DNA of 37,437 bases, from contig WRBG01000001.1 of the NCBI GenBank assembly GCA_009784635.1, positions 1-37,437 on the forward strand. The letters run 5' to 3'. The notes below the pieces were generated by a model. It worked only from the letters and a program-made list of their open reading frames with translations, did not search any database and had not been told where the DNA came from. Shown in pieces: positions 14,881 through 24,764 of the stretch. Made by a program: the position numbers and the translations under genes. How positions within the stretch are numbered: position 1 is the stretch's first letter; each line of letters starts with the position of its first letter. Source of the DNA: Bacteroidales bacterium. GTDB taxonomy: Bacteria > Bacteroidota > Bacteroidia > Bacteroidales > UBA932.

Positions 14881-15582
14881 ATGAGTAAGCTGACAAAAAA
14901 ACAACAAACAGTATACGCTAAGGTCGAACCGACCCGGCAGTATAAGTTGGCCGACGCCTGCAAATTGGTAAAAGAGGTTTCTTATACCAAATTTGATGCT
15001 TCTGTTGACATTGCCGTGCGTCTTGGGGTAGACCCCCGTAAACCCAACCAAATGGTGCGCGGCGTAGTAACCCTTCCGCATGGTACGGGAAAAGTAACCC
15101 GCGTATTGGTACTCTGTACTCCCGACAAAGAGAGCGAGGCCCAAGCTGCCGGAGCCGACCACGTGGGATTAGACGACTACATCGAAAAAATCAAAGGCGG
15201 ATGGACCGATGTGGATGTGATTATTTGTACCCCTGCCGTTATGGCCAAGGTAGGTGCTATTGGTCGCATCTTAGGCCCCCGCGGTTTGATGCCTAACCCT
15301 AAAACGGGTACCGTAACCATGGAAGTCGGCAAGGCCGTCTCTGAGGTAAAAGCGGGTAAAATTGACTTTAAGGTAGACAAACAGGGCATCGTGCATACCA
15401 GCATCGGAAAGGTATCTTTCAGCCCCGAACAACTGTACGAGAACGCCCAAGAACTCTTGAGTACCGTATCGAAATTAAAACCCTCGACCCTAAAAGGCAC
15501 TTATATGAGAAGCATCTACCTGTCCGCGACCATGGGCCCCGGTATCAATGTAGACCTTAAAATAACCGGTGCCGCCGAATAA
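14881..15582 (+). CDS. rplA: 50S ribosomal protein L1
   Basis: L1 builds the mobile stalk at the ribosomal E site and in other bacteria represses the rplKA mRNA. The 233-residue protein has the two-domain pattern with FDASVDIAVRLGVDPRK, the VLPHGTGK-like VTLPHGTGK, the central LGPRGLMPNPKTGTV signature, and the C-terminal TMGPGINVD. Whether an L1-binding leader exists before rplK cannot be judged; the gap there is only 12 bases. Confidence 0.97.
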   Translation: MSKLTKKQQTVYAKVEPTRQYKLADACKLVKEVSYTKFDASVDIAVRLGVDPRKPNQMVRGVVTLPHGTGKVTRVLVLCTPDKESEAQAAGADHVGLDDYIEKIKGGWTDVDVIICTPAVMAKVGAIGRILGPRGLMPNPKTGTVTMEVGKAVSEVKAGKIDFKVDKQGIVHTSIGKVSFSPEQLYENAQELLSTVSKLKPSTLKGTYMRSIYLSATMGPGINVDLKITGAAE

Positions 15583-15594
15583 AATGAGAAGATT

Positions 15595-16116
15595 ATGCGA
15601 AAAGAAGATAAAACACTGATTATTGAAAATTTGGCAAAACAAATAAGCCAAACGCCTAATTTTTACATAGCGGATATTTCAGGATTAAATGCCGAGAAAA
15701 CGGCCAAATTACGTCGGGAGTGTTACTCTAAAAACATCACCTTGATGGTGGTGAAAAACACTCTGCTGCGTAAGGCTTTGGAGAAAACGGAACATACAGA
15801 AGCCACCCAGCTCTTTCCTATTTTGGAAGGCCCTACTTCTGTACTCTTTACCAACACTGCAAACCTGCCGGCCAAGCTCATCAAAGAGTTTGGAAAACAA
15901 TACGGCAAGCCTGTTCTGAAAGGAGCCTACTTGCAAGAGTGTGCCTACATTGGCGCACAACATCTTGATGCATTGGTCAATATCAAATCCAGAGAAGAAC
16001 TCATCGGGGATATTGTGGCCATGCTTCAAACACCTGCCCGCAACATTATCTCTGCCCTTACATCCGGCGGAGCAAAACTTGCAGGCATTGCGGAAACCTT
16101 GGGTGAACGCAACTAA
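15595..16116 (+). CDS. rplJ: 50S ribosomal protein L10
   Basis: L10 anchors the L7/L12 dimers to the ribosome. The 173-residue protein has the rRNA-binding N-terminal domain (FYIADISGLNAEKTAKLRR, VVKNTLLRKAL, EGPTSVLF) and a C-terminal helix that holds L12 dimers. It begins 12 bases after rplA, so the long L10 leader that carries autoregulation in E. coli is absent here. rplL follows after 38 bases. Confidence 0.96.
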   Translation: MRKEDKTLIIENLAKQISQTPNFYIADISGLNAEKTAKLRRECYSKNITLMVVKNTLLRKALEKTEHTEATQLFPILEGPTSVLFTNTANLPAKLIKEFGKQYGKPVLKGAYLQECAYIGAQHLDALVNIKSREELIGDIVAMLQTPARNIISALTSGGAKLAGIAETLGERN

Positions 16117-16154
16117 ACACTAAGATATTACAAACAATTTAAAACATAATCATC

Positions 16155-16529
16155 ATGGCAGATCTCAAAAAATTTGCAGAAGAATTAGTAAACCTCACGG
16201 TAAAAGAAGCTCAAGAATTAGCTCAAATTCTCAAAGACGAATACGGTATTGAACCCGCAGCCGCAGCTGTGGCCGTTGCTGCTCCCGCAGGCGGTGGCGC
16301 TCCTGTCGAAGTAGAACAAACACAATTCGACGTAATCCTTACACAACCCGGACAAGCTAAATTACAAATTGTTAAAGCTGTAAAAGAAATTACCGGTTTA
16401 GGCCTCAAAGAAGCCAAGGAATTAGTGGACGCTTATCCCAAGGCGATTAAAGAGAAGGTTTCTAAATCAGAAGCCGAACAGGTAAAGGCCCTACTTGAGG
16501 AGGCAGGCGGAGAAGTTGAAATTAAATAG
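16155..16529 (+). CDS. rplL: 50S ribosomal protein L7/L12
   Basis: Multi-copy stalk protein that recruits translational GTPases. The 124-residue protein has an N-terminal dimerisation helix pair, an Ala/Gly-rich hinge (about residues 36-48), and the C-terminal domain with FDVILTQPGQAKLQIVKAVK, GLGLKEAKELVDAYPK and the final helix ending in GGEVEIK. Standard length. A strong hairpin follows before rpoB. Confidence 0.97.
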   Translation: MADLKKFAEELVNLTVKEAQELAQILKDEYGIEPAAAAVAVAAPAGGGAPVEVEQTQFDVILTQPGQAKLQIVKAVKEITGLGLKEAKELVDAYPKAIKEKVSKSEAEQVKALLEEAGGEVEIK

Positions 16530-16535
16530 ACTACC

Positions 16536-16593
16536 TTCCCGATTGTCGGGAACGTAATGCAGGTTTAGAACCCGACGGGGTTCTAAACCTTTT
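16536..16593 (+). terminator. Two hairpins forming a likely attenuator between rplL and rpoB
   Basis: A first stem TTCCCGA-TTG-TCGGGAA (16536-16552) is followed by a 12-bp perfect stem GGTTTAGAACCC-GACG-GGGTTCTAAACC (16562-16589) with four Ts (16590-16593). The second has the form of an intrinsic terminator. rpoBC must still be expressed, so it should act as a partial terminator or RNA-processing site that makes less rpoBC than ribosomal-protein mRNA, like the known E. coli rplL-rpoB attenuator. Confidence 0.75.
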
Positions 16594-16629
16594 GCCGTAA
16601 CAGTTTATTTTTCAACTAATCCAAATAAG

Positions 16630-19600
16630 ATGTCCTCAAAAACAACGAATCAGCGTATTAGCTTCGCCACTTCCAAGACGCTTTTAGATTATCCCGACTT
16701 TCTGGAAGTGCAACTGAAATCTTTTAGAGATTTTTTCCAATTAGACACCACCCCCGAGAACCGGAAAAACGAGGGACTTTTCAATGTTTTTCAAGAGAAT
16801 TTCCCCATTACCGACACCCGCAACAATTTTGTTCTCGAGTTTATAGACTATTTTATTGACCCTCCAAGGTATACCATCGAGGATTGTTTAGAACGCGGAC
16901 TTACCTACAGCGTGCCCCTCAAGGCAAAGTTAAAACTTTACTGCACAGACCCCGAACACGAAGACTTTGATACGGTCATTCAAGATGTCTATTTGGGCAC
17001 CATTCCCTATATGACCCCCCGCGGTACCTTTGTCATCAACGGGTCCGAACGGATTGTGGTGTCTCAACTGCATCGTTCGCCCGGCGTATTTTTTGGACAA
17101 AGCATACACGCCAACGGAACCAAACTCTATTCTGCCCGCATCATCCCCTTCAAAGGCTCTTGGATTGAATTTGCCACCGACATCAACAACGTGATGTACG
17201 CCTATATTGACCGTAAAAAGAAATTGCCGGTAACTACCTTGTTGCGGGCCATTGGATTTGAAGGCGATAAAGACATCCTCGAAATCTTTGGCTTGGCCAA
17301 CGAGGAGCCGGTAAACGAAGCCAACCTCCAGCATTTGGTCGGAAGAAAATTAGCCGCCCGCGTGTTAAAATCATGGATTGAGGATTTTGTAGACGAGGAT
17401 ACCGGAGAAGTGGTTTCCATTGAGCGGAACGAGATTGTGGTAGACCGGGAAACTGTTTTGGAGCAGGAGCATTTGGATTTGATTCTCGAATCGGGAGCCC
17501 AAACCATACTGCTGCATAAAGAGGACGCCAACATCAGCGATTTCGCGATTATCCACAACACCCTCCAAAAAGACCCCTGCAACTCTGCTAAAGAGGCCGT
17601 AATCTACATTTACCGTCAATTACGTAACTCCGAACCTCCGGACGAAGCAACGGCTATGGACGTAATAGACAAGCTCTTTTTCTCCGACAAGCGCTACGAT
17701 TTGGGAGACGTGGGCCGTTACCGGCTTAACAAAAAACTGCATCAAGCAACCTCTCCCGAAATCAAGGTGCTGACCCGCGAGGACATTATCGCCATTATCC
17801 GCTACTTGATTCAACTCATTAATTCCAAAGCGATAGTAGACGATATTGACCACTTGAGCAACCGCCGGATTCGTACTGTGGGCGAACAGTTGGCCAACCA
17901 GTTCAGCGTAGGTCTTTCCCGCATGGCGCGCACCATTCGCGAGCGGATGAACGTGCGCGACAACGAAGTGTTTACGCCCATTGACTTGATTAATGCCAAG
18001 ACCCTTTCGTCGGTCATTAACTCCTTTTTTGGCACCAGCCAACTTTCCCAGTTTATGGACCAGACCAATCCGCTGGCCGAAATGACCCACAAACGCCGAC
18101 TCTCGGCCTTAGGCCCGGGAGGACTTTCGCGGGACCGCGCCGGTTTTGAAGTACGGGACGTACACTACACCCACTACGGACGCCTCTGCCCCATCGAAAC
18201 GCCGGAAGGCCCCAACATCGGTTTGATTTCTTCGCTTTGCGTCTATGCCCGGATTAACGACTTGGGCTTTATCGAGACCCCCTACCGTAAGGTAGACGGA
18301 GGAAAGGTAGACCTTAGCCCCAAAGGTTATGTGTATATGAGCGCAGAAGAAGAAGAAGACCAAATGGTGGCCCAAGCCAATGTACACCTTGACGACGAGG
18401 GCATCATTACCGACGAAAGGATTAAGTGCCGGTATGAAGCCGATTATCCGGTTGTCACCAAAGAAGATGTACACTATATGGACGTGGCGCCCAATCAGAT
18501 TGCTTCTATTGCCGCCTCGCTGATTCCCTTCCTCGAACACGACGACGCCAACCGCGCCCTCATGGGCTCCAACATGATGCGCCAAGCCGTTCCCCTAATC
18601 AGACCGGAAGCCCCCATAGTGGGCACAGGTTTGGAGGGGCCGGTAGTTCGAGACAGCCGCACCCAAATTAACGCCGAAAGCAAAGGCGAGGTAGTGTACG
18701 TGGACGCCAATGAAATCCATATAAAATACGAACTTTCCGAAGAAGACCGATTTGTAAGTTTTACCCCCGAAATTACCGTATACAGACTGCCTATTTACCG
18801 CAAAACCAATCAGAATACCTCTATCAACCTCAAGCCTTTGGTACGTAAGGGAGACAAGGTGGCCGCCGGACAGATTTTGACCGAAGGCTACGGAACCCAA
18901 AACGGAGAACTGGCCTTGGGCCGCAACCTCAAGGTAGCTTTTATGCCTTGGAAAGGGTATAATTTTGAGGATGCTATTGTTTTGTCGGAACGAATGCTCC
19001 GCGAAGACACCTTTACTTCTATACATGTAGACGAATACATCATGGAAGTACGGGACACCAAGCGCGGTATGGAGGAACTCACTTCGGATATCCCCAATGT
19101 GAGCGAGGAGGCCACTAAAGACCTCGACACAAACGGAATCATCCGCATCGGCGCCAATATTGAACCCGGAGACATCCTCATCGGTAAAATTACGCCTAAA
19201 GGAGAGAGCGACCCTTCTCCCGAAGAAAAACTTTTACGCGCCATCTTTGGAGACAAGGCCGGAGACGTGAAAGACGCTTCACTCAAAGCTTCTCCCTCAT
19301 TAAGGGGCACTATTATTGATAAACGCCTCTTTTCTCGCATTATGAAAGATAGTGTAAAGAAAGGAAGACATCTTTCCAAGGCCCAGCTTGCCCAAGCCGA
19401 CGAGGAGTTTAACAAGAAGGCGAACAAACTCAAAGACATATTTTTGCAAAAGATGGCAGTCTTGCTCAAAGGCAAAAACTCCCAAGGCGTACACGACCTC
19501 TATGGCGTGCTGATTATTCCCAAGGGCAGCGCCTTTGATGCTCAAGTTTTGGCGGGCTTGGACTACGAAAACATCAATCCGGTAAAGTGGACTTCGGACA

Positions 19601-20448
19601 AATCCATCAATAGTCTGATTAAAAAGCTTATCAACAATTATTTGATTAGCTACAAAGAATTGGATGCAGAACTCAAGCGAACCAAATACAACCTTACCAT
19701 CGGAGACGAGCTGCCTTCGGGTATTGTGCAATTGGCCAAAGTATATGTGGCCAAAAAGCGGAAAATCCGCGTGGGCGACAAAATGGCCGGACGTCACGGA
19801 AACAAAGGCATTGTAGCCAAGGTAGTGCGGGATGAGGACATGCCCTTCCTCGAAGACGGCAGCATCGTAGATATTGTGTTAAATCCTTTGGGCGTACCCT
19901 CGCGTATGAACTTAGGCCAAATTTACGAGACCGTATTAGGCTGGGCCGGTTCGGAATTGGGACTCAGATTCAGTTCCCCCATTTTTGACGGAGCGCGCTT
20001 AGAACAGATTACCTCTTACACCGAGCAGGCCGGTCTGCCCAAATACGGAAAGACCTACCTTCGCGACGGGGGCACGGGAGAATTGTTCGACCAGCCCGCT
20101 ACGGTCGGAATCATCTACATGCTCAAATTGGGGCACATGGTAGACGACAAGATGCACGCCCGTTCCATCGGTCCTTATTCGCTGATTACCCAACAGCCTT
20201 TGGGCGGAAAAGCCCAGTTTGGAGGCCAGCGTTTTGGAGAAATGGAGGTATGGGCCCTCGAAGCCTTTGGGGCTTCCAATATCTTGCAGGAAATCTTGAC
20301 GGTAAAATCAGACGATGTGGTCGGACGCTCCAGAGCTTACGAATCCATCGTTAAAGGCGACCCCATGCCTACTCCGGGAATCCCCGAATCGCTCAATGTG
20401 TTGCTTCACGAACTTAGGGGCTTGGCCTTGAGCGTAACTTTAGAATAA
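16630..20448 (+). CDS. rpoB: RNA polymerase subunit beta
   Basis: Beta subunit of core RNA polymerase; forms one side of the catalytic cleft and the rifampicin pocket. The 1272-residue protein has the lobe/protrusion domains (GTFVINGSERIVVSQLHRSPGV), the rifampicin region starting GTSQLSQFMDQ at residue 468 and continuing THKRRLSALGPGG, the RDVHYTHYGRLCPIETPEGP switch, the flap, and the C-terminal clamp with GGKAQFGGQRFGEMEVWALEA. The Asp, His and Ser positions most often changed in resistant strains are the wild-type residues. Length fits Bacteroidota. The start ATG at 16630 follows the attenuator by 36 bases. Confidence 0.98.
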   Translation: MSSKTTNQRISFATSKTLLDYPDFLEVQLKSFRDFFQLDTTPENRKNEGLFNVFQENFPITDTRNNFVLEFIDYFIDPPRYTIEDCLERGLTYSVPLKAKLKLYCTDPEHEDFDTVIQDVYLGTIPYMTPRGTFVINGSERIVVSQLHRSPGVFFGQSIHANGTKLYSARIIPFKGSWIEFATDINNVMYAYIDRKKKLPVTTLLRAIGFEGDKDILEIFGLANEEPVNEANLQHLVGRKLAARVLKSWIEDFVDEDTGEVVSIERNEIVVDRETVLEQEHLDLILESGAQTILLHKEDANISDFAIIHNTLQKDPCNSAKEAVIYIYRQLRNSEPPDEATAMDVIDKLFFSDKRYDLGDVGRYRLNKKLHQATSPEIKVLTREDIIAIIRYLIQLINSKAIVDDIDHLSNRRIRTVGEQLANQFSVGLSRMARTIRERMNVRDNEVFTPIDLINAKTLSSVINSFFGTSQLSQFMDQTNPLAEMTHKRRLSALGPGGLSRDRAGFEVRDVHYTHYGRLCPIETPEGPNIGLISSLCVYARINDLGFIETPYRKVDGGKVDLSPKGYVYMSAEEEEDQMVAQANVHLDDEGIITDERIKCRYEADYPVVTKEDVHYMDVAPNQIASIAASLIPFLEHDDANRALMGSNMMRQAVPLIRPEAPIVGTGLEGPVVRDSRTQINAESKGEVVYVDANEIHIKYELSEEDRFVSFTPEITVYRLPIYRKTNQNTSINLKPLVRKGDKVAAGQILTEGYGTQNGELALGRNLKVAFMPWKGYNFEDAIVLSERMLREDTFTSIHVDEYIMEVRDTKRGMEELTSDIPNVSEEATKDLDTNGIIRIGANIEPGDILIGKITPKGESDPSPEEKLLRAIFGDKAGDVKDASLKASPSLRGTIIDKRLFSRIMKDSVKKGRHLSKAQLAQADEEFNKKANKLKDIFLQKMAVLLKGKNSQGVHDLYGVLIIPKGSAFDAQVLAGLDYENINPVKWTSDKSINSLIKKLINNYLISYKELDAELKRTKYNLTIGDELPSGIVQLAKVYVAKKRKIRVGDKMAGRHGNKGIVAKVVRDEDMPFLEDGSIVDIVLNPLGVPSRMNLGQIYETVLGWAGSELGLRFSSPIFDGARLEQITSYTEQAGLPKYGKTYLRDGGTGELFDQPATVGIIYMLKLGHMVDDKMHARSIGPYSLITQQPLGGKAQFGGQRFGEMEVWALEAFGASNILQEILTVKSDDVVGRSRAYESIVKGDPMPTPGIPESLNVLLHELRGLALSVTLE

Positions 20449-20480
20449 ATCTTACGAATGGCTAACAAATACGACAAATT

Positions 20481-23400
20481 ATGTCTTTCAAAAAAGAGAA
20501 CAAAATAAAAAGCAATTTCAGTAAAATTACCATCGGTTTGGCTTCTCCCGAAGAAATTCTGGAAAATTCCAAGGGAGAAGTGCTTAAGCCGGAAACGGTT
20601 AACTACCGTACCTATAAACCCGAACGGGACGGACTTTTCTGCGAACGCATTTTTGGCCCTTCTAAAGATTATGAATGTCATTGCGGTAAATACAAAAGGA
20701 TTCGCTACAGGGGTATTATCTGCGACCGTTGCGGCGTAGAAGTTACCGAGAAGAAAGTCAGGCGTGAACGCATGGGACACATCTCTTTGGTGGTTCCCGT
20801 AGCCCATATCTGGTACTTCCGCTCTACCCCCAACAAAATCGGATACTTACTGGGAATCCCCTCCAAAAAATTGGAAGGAATCATCTATTACGAACGCTAT
20901 ATTGTGATTCAAGCCGGCATCAAGGCTCAAGACGGCATTAAAGACGCCGACTTCCTGTCCGAGGACGAATACTTGAATATCATGGAAACCCTTCCACGGG
21001 AAAACCAGCTCCTTGATGACGACGACCCCAACAAGTTCATTGCCGGTATGGGCGCGGAAGCCATTTACAAGCTACTGGTTCGCATCAAATTAGATGAACT
21101 TTCCTATACCCTCCGCCATCGGGCCGACACCGAAACCTCCCAACAACGCAAAACAGACGCACTCAAGTGCCTCAGCGTGGTAGAGGCTTTTCGGGAATCT
21201 CGGGACATAAACCGGCCGGAATGGATGGTGTTAAAGGTCGTTCCCGTTATTCCTCCCGAACTCCGCCCCTTGGTTCCGCTTGACGGAGGCCGCTTTGCCA
21301 CCTCCGACTTGAATGATTTATATAGAAGGGTGATTATCAGAAATAATCGCTTAAAACGCTTGATTGAGATTAAAGCGCCGGAGGTTATTTTGCGGAACGA
21401 GAAACGGATGTTGCAAGAAGCGGTGGATTCGCTTTTTGACAACTCCCGCAAATCCAACGCCGTAAAAACCGAGGCCAACAGAACCTTAAAATCTCTGTCG
21501 GACAGCTTAAAAGGCAAGCAGGGACGTTTTCGCCAAAACCTCTTGGGTAAAAGGGTGGACTATTCTGCCCGTTCCGTAATCGTAGTAGGTCCGGAACTCA
21601 AGATGCACGAGTGCGGTTTGCCCAAAGATATGGCCGCCGAACTCTACAAACCGTTTGTAATCCGTAAATTAATCGAGCGGGGCATTGTAAAGACGGTAAA
21701 GTCGGCCAAAAAAATCGTAGACCGTAAAGACTCCATGATTTGGGACATTTTGGAAAATGTCATGAAAGGACATCCCGTGCTTTTGAACCGCGCCCCTACC
21801 CTCCACCGCTTGGGAATCCAAGCATTCCAGCCCAAATTGATAGAAGGTAAAGCCATTCAGTTGCATCCCCTTTCCTGTACGGCCTTTAACGCCGACTTTG
21901 ACGGAGACCAAATGGCGGTGCATCTGCCTTTGGGAAATGCCGCCATCCTCGAAGCCCAACTGCTGATGTTAGGCTCCCATAATATCTTGAATCCCGCCAA
22001 CGGAGCCCCCATTACCGTGCCTTCTCAAGACATGGTGTTGGGCCTCTATTACATTACCAAGCCCAGAACCGGAGCCAAAGGCGAGGGCATGACTTTCTAC
22101 GGAACAGAAGAAGTCATTATTGCCTACAACGAAAAAGTGCTGGACCTCCACACCAAAATAAAAGTGCGGTTGCCCATTGACTTTTGCGACCCCGACAAGG
22201 GATACCATTTGGTAGATACCACCGTGGGGCGGATTATCTTTAATCGGGTGGTTCCCCCCGAAGTCGGCTATATAGACGAAGTCCTCACCAAAAAATCCTT
22301 GCGCGATATCATCAATCGGGTACTCAAAACCACAGGCGTGGCCAAAACCTCCCAATTCCTTGACGACATCAAGGATATTGGATACAATATGGCGTTCAAG
22401 GGAGGCCTTTCCTTCAATTTGGACGATGTAATCATTCCCGAAGAAAAAGTACAATTCGTCAAAGAAGGCTACGATTCCGTGGAAAACGTGATGTCGAGCT
22501 TTAATATGGGTCTGATTACCAACAACGAGCGTTATAATCAAATCATTGATATCTGGTCTTATACCAATACCAAACTCTCCGACACCGTACACAAGCAGTT
22601 GGAGCAGGACAAACAGGGATTCAATCCGGTATACATGATGCTCCACTCCGGTGCGCGGGGCTCCCAACAACAAATCCGTCAGCTTTCCGGTATGAGGGGC
22701 TTGATGGCAAAACCCCAAAAATCCGGAGCGACCAGCGCCGAGATTATCGAGAATCCGATTCTTTCCAACTTTAAAGAAGGTTTGTCGGTACTCGAATACT
22801 TCATCTCTACCCACGGGGCACGTAAAGGATTGGCAGATACTGCTTTAAAAACAGCGGACGCCGGCTACCTTACCCGCCGTTTGGTAGACGTATCCCACGA
22901 CGTAATCATCAACGAAGAAGATTGCGGCACCCTGCGCGGATTGATTGCCACCGCCATCAAGAATAAAGACGAGGTGGTGGAGTCCCTGTCGGAACGTATC
23001 TTGGGCCGTACCAGCGTACACAATCTCTACAACCCCTTAACGGGAGAGTTGATTGTGGAGGCGGGCAACGAGATTACCGAAGACATTGTGGCAACCATCG
23101 AGTCCCTCCCCATTGAACAGGTAGAAATACGCTCCGTGCTTACCTGCGAATCCCGCAAAGGGGTTTGCGCCAAATGCTATGGCCGCAACTTGGCCACCGG
23201 ACGCATGGTAGAAAAAGGAGAAGTGGTGGGCGTAATCGCCGCACAGTCTATTGGAGAACCGGGTACGCAGTTAACGCTCCGTACTTTCCACGTAGGAGGA
23301 ACCGCCTCTAACATTACCTCCGAAAACGAGATTATTGCCCGTTATGCCGGCGTGCTGGAAATCGAGGAACTCAGAACCGTTACCAAGGAAAGCGAAGACG

Positions 23401-24740
23401 GAACAAAAGTGCAGATTGTAATCGGACGTTCCGCCGAGATGCGGATTGTGGAAAAAACTACCAAAAGCACTCTGTCTCACCACCATATTCCTTACGGAGC
23501 CACCCTTTATTTTAAGGCGGGCGACGAAATCCAAAAAGGAGATAGAATCTGCGAATGGGATGCCTATAATGCCATTACCATTGCCGAAATCGAAGGTACC
23601 ATTGCTTACGAATCTCTTATTGAAGGCGTTACTTATCGCGAAGAGGCAGCGGACGAATACTCCCTCCACCGTGAAAAAGTGGTGTTTGAATCCCGCGATA
23701 AATCCCGCAATCCCGCCATCCGCATTATGGACGGCAAGACCGAGTTAAAGCAGTACAACCTGCCTGTGGGCGCCCATATTATGGTAGAAAACGGCCAAAC
23801 CGTTAAAGCCGGCAGCATACTGATGAAGATTCCCCGCGCCATTGGCAAGTCGGGCGATATTACCGGAGGTTTGCCCCGTGTTACCGAACTTTTTGAAGCC
23901 CGTAACCCCTCGAATCCCGCCATTGTCACCGAGATTGACGGAGAAGTGATTATGGGTAAAATCAAACGCGGGAACCGCGAAATTATGGTCCGCTCCAAGA
24001 CGGGAGAGGAGAAAAAATACTCTGTTCCCTTGTCCAAGCAAATTTTGGTACAGGAAAACGACTATGTTCGGGCCGGGTCTGCCCTTTCGGACGGAGCCAT
24101 TTCCCCCACCGATATCCTCTCTATTTTGGGTCCTACCAAAGTACAGGAGTACATTGTGAACGAAATTCAAGAAGTTTACCGGATGCAGGGCGTAAAAATC
24201 AACGACAAGCATTACGAAATCATTGTTCGTCAAATGATGCGCAAACTCGAAATCGTAGACCCCGGCGATACCCGTTTCCTTCCCGAACAAATGGTAGACA
24301 AATGGGATTTTATGCAGGAAAACGACTATATTTTTGACAAGAAAGTAGTCATTAATCCGGGCGATTCCCAGAGTGTTAAAGCCGGACAGATTATTACGGT
24401 AAGAAAGCTCCGAGACGAGAACTCTGTACTCAAACGCAAAGACCTTAAAGTCATCGAGGCAAGGGACGCCATGCCTGCCACCTCCAACCAGATTTTGCAG
24501 GGGATTACCCGAGCCGCCTTGCGTACCAACAGCTTTATGTCTGCCGCCTCCTTCCAAGAAACCACCAAAGTGTTGAGCGAAGCCGCCATTTTTGGCAAGA
24601 CCGATACACTCGAAGGCCTCAAGGAGAACGTAATCTGCGGACATCTGATTCCCGCCGGAACCGGAGCCCGCGAATACGAGCGCTTGGTGGTAGCTTCTCA
24701 AGAAGACTATAAACGCATGACCCAAACTAAGGGCAAGTAG
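20481..24740 (+). CDS. rpoC: RNA polymerase subunit beta'
   Basis: Catalytic subunit of RNA polymerase. The 1419-residue protein has the N-terminal zinc ribbon (two CxC/CxxC pairs in ECHCGKYKRIRYRGIICDRC), the Mg-binding active-site loop NADFDGD (Asp472, 474, 476), bridge helix and trigger loop region (LSVLEYFISTHGARKGLADTA split around ARKGLADTALKTADAGYL), the second zinc site (CGTLRG and CESRKGVCAKCYG), the QSIGEPGTQLTLRTFH motif, and a Bacteroidota-type C-terminus. It begins 32 bases after rpoB. Confidence 0.98.
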   Translation: MSFKKENKIKSNFSKITIGLASPEEILENSKGEVLKPETVNYRTYKPERDGLFCERIFGPSKDYECHCGKYKRIRYRGIICDRCGVEVTEKKVRRERMGHISLVVPVAHIWYFRSTPNKIGYLLGIPSKKLEGIIYYERYIVIQAGIKAQDGIKDADFLSEDEYLNIMETLPRENQLLDDDDPNKFIAGMGAEAIYKLLVRIKLDELSYTLRHRADTETSQQRKTDALKCLSVVEAFRESRDINRPEWMVLKVVPVIPPELRPLVPLDGGRFATSDLNDLYRRVIIRNNRLKRLIEIKAPEVILRNEKRMLQEAVDSLFDNSRKSNAVKTEANRTLKSLSDSLKGKQGRFRQNLLGKRVDYSARSVIVVGPELKMHECGLPKDMAAELYKPFVIRKLIERGIVKTVKSAKKIVDRKDSMIWDILENVMKGHPVLLNRAPTLHRLGIQAFQPKLIEGKAIQLHPLSCTAFNADFDGDQMAVHLPLGNAAILEAQLLMLGSHNILNPANGAPITVPSQDMVLGLYYITKPRTGAKGEGMTFYGTEEVIIAYNEKVLDLHTKIKVRLPIDFCDPDKGYHLVDTTVGRIIFNRVVPPEVGYIDEVLTKKSLRDIINRVLKTTGVAKTSQFLDDIKDIGYNMAFKGGLSFNLDDVIIPEEKVQFVKEGYDSVENVMSSFNMGLITNNERYNQIIDIWSYTNTKLSDTVHKQLEQDKQGFNPVYMMLHSGARGSQQQIRQLSGMRGLMAKPQKSGATSAEIIENPILSNFKEGLSVLEYFISTHGARKGLADTALKTADAGYLTRRLVDVSHDVIINEEDCGTLRGLIATAIKNKDEVVESLSERILGRTSVHNLYNPLTGELIVEAGNEITEDIVATIESLPIEQVEIRSVLTCESRKGVCAKCYGRNLATGRMVEKGEVVGVIAAQSIGEPGTQLTLRTFHVGGTASNITSENEIIARYAGVLEIEELRTVTKESEDGTKVQIVIGRSAEMRIVEKTTKSTLSHHHIPYGATLYFKAGDEIQKGDRICEWDAYNAITIAEIEGTIAYESLIEGVTYREEAADEYSLHREKVVFESRDKSRNPAIRIMDGKTELKQYNLPVGAHIMVENGQTVKAGSILMKIPRAIGKSGDITGGLPRVTELFEARNPSNPAIVTEIDGEVIMGKIKRGNREIMVRSKTGEEKKYSVPLSKQILVQENDYVRAGSALSDGAISPTDILSILGPTKVQEYIVNEIQEVYRMQGVKINDKHYEIIVRQMMRKLEIVDPGDTRFLPEQMVDKWDFMQENDYIFDKKVVINPGDSQSVKAGQIITVRKLRDENSVLKRKDLKVIEARDAMPATSNQILQGITRAALRTNSFMSAASFQETTKVLSEAAIFGKTDTLEGLKENVICGHLIPAGTGAREYERLVVASQEDYKRMTQTKGK

Positions 24741-24764
24741 TTTTTACCTCAAAAATATGTACAT

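Noticed and set aside
18031..18120. Possible rifampicin-resistance changes in rpoB
   Set aside because: The usual resistance positions in FMDQ, THKRR and SALGPGG carry the common wild-type residues.
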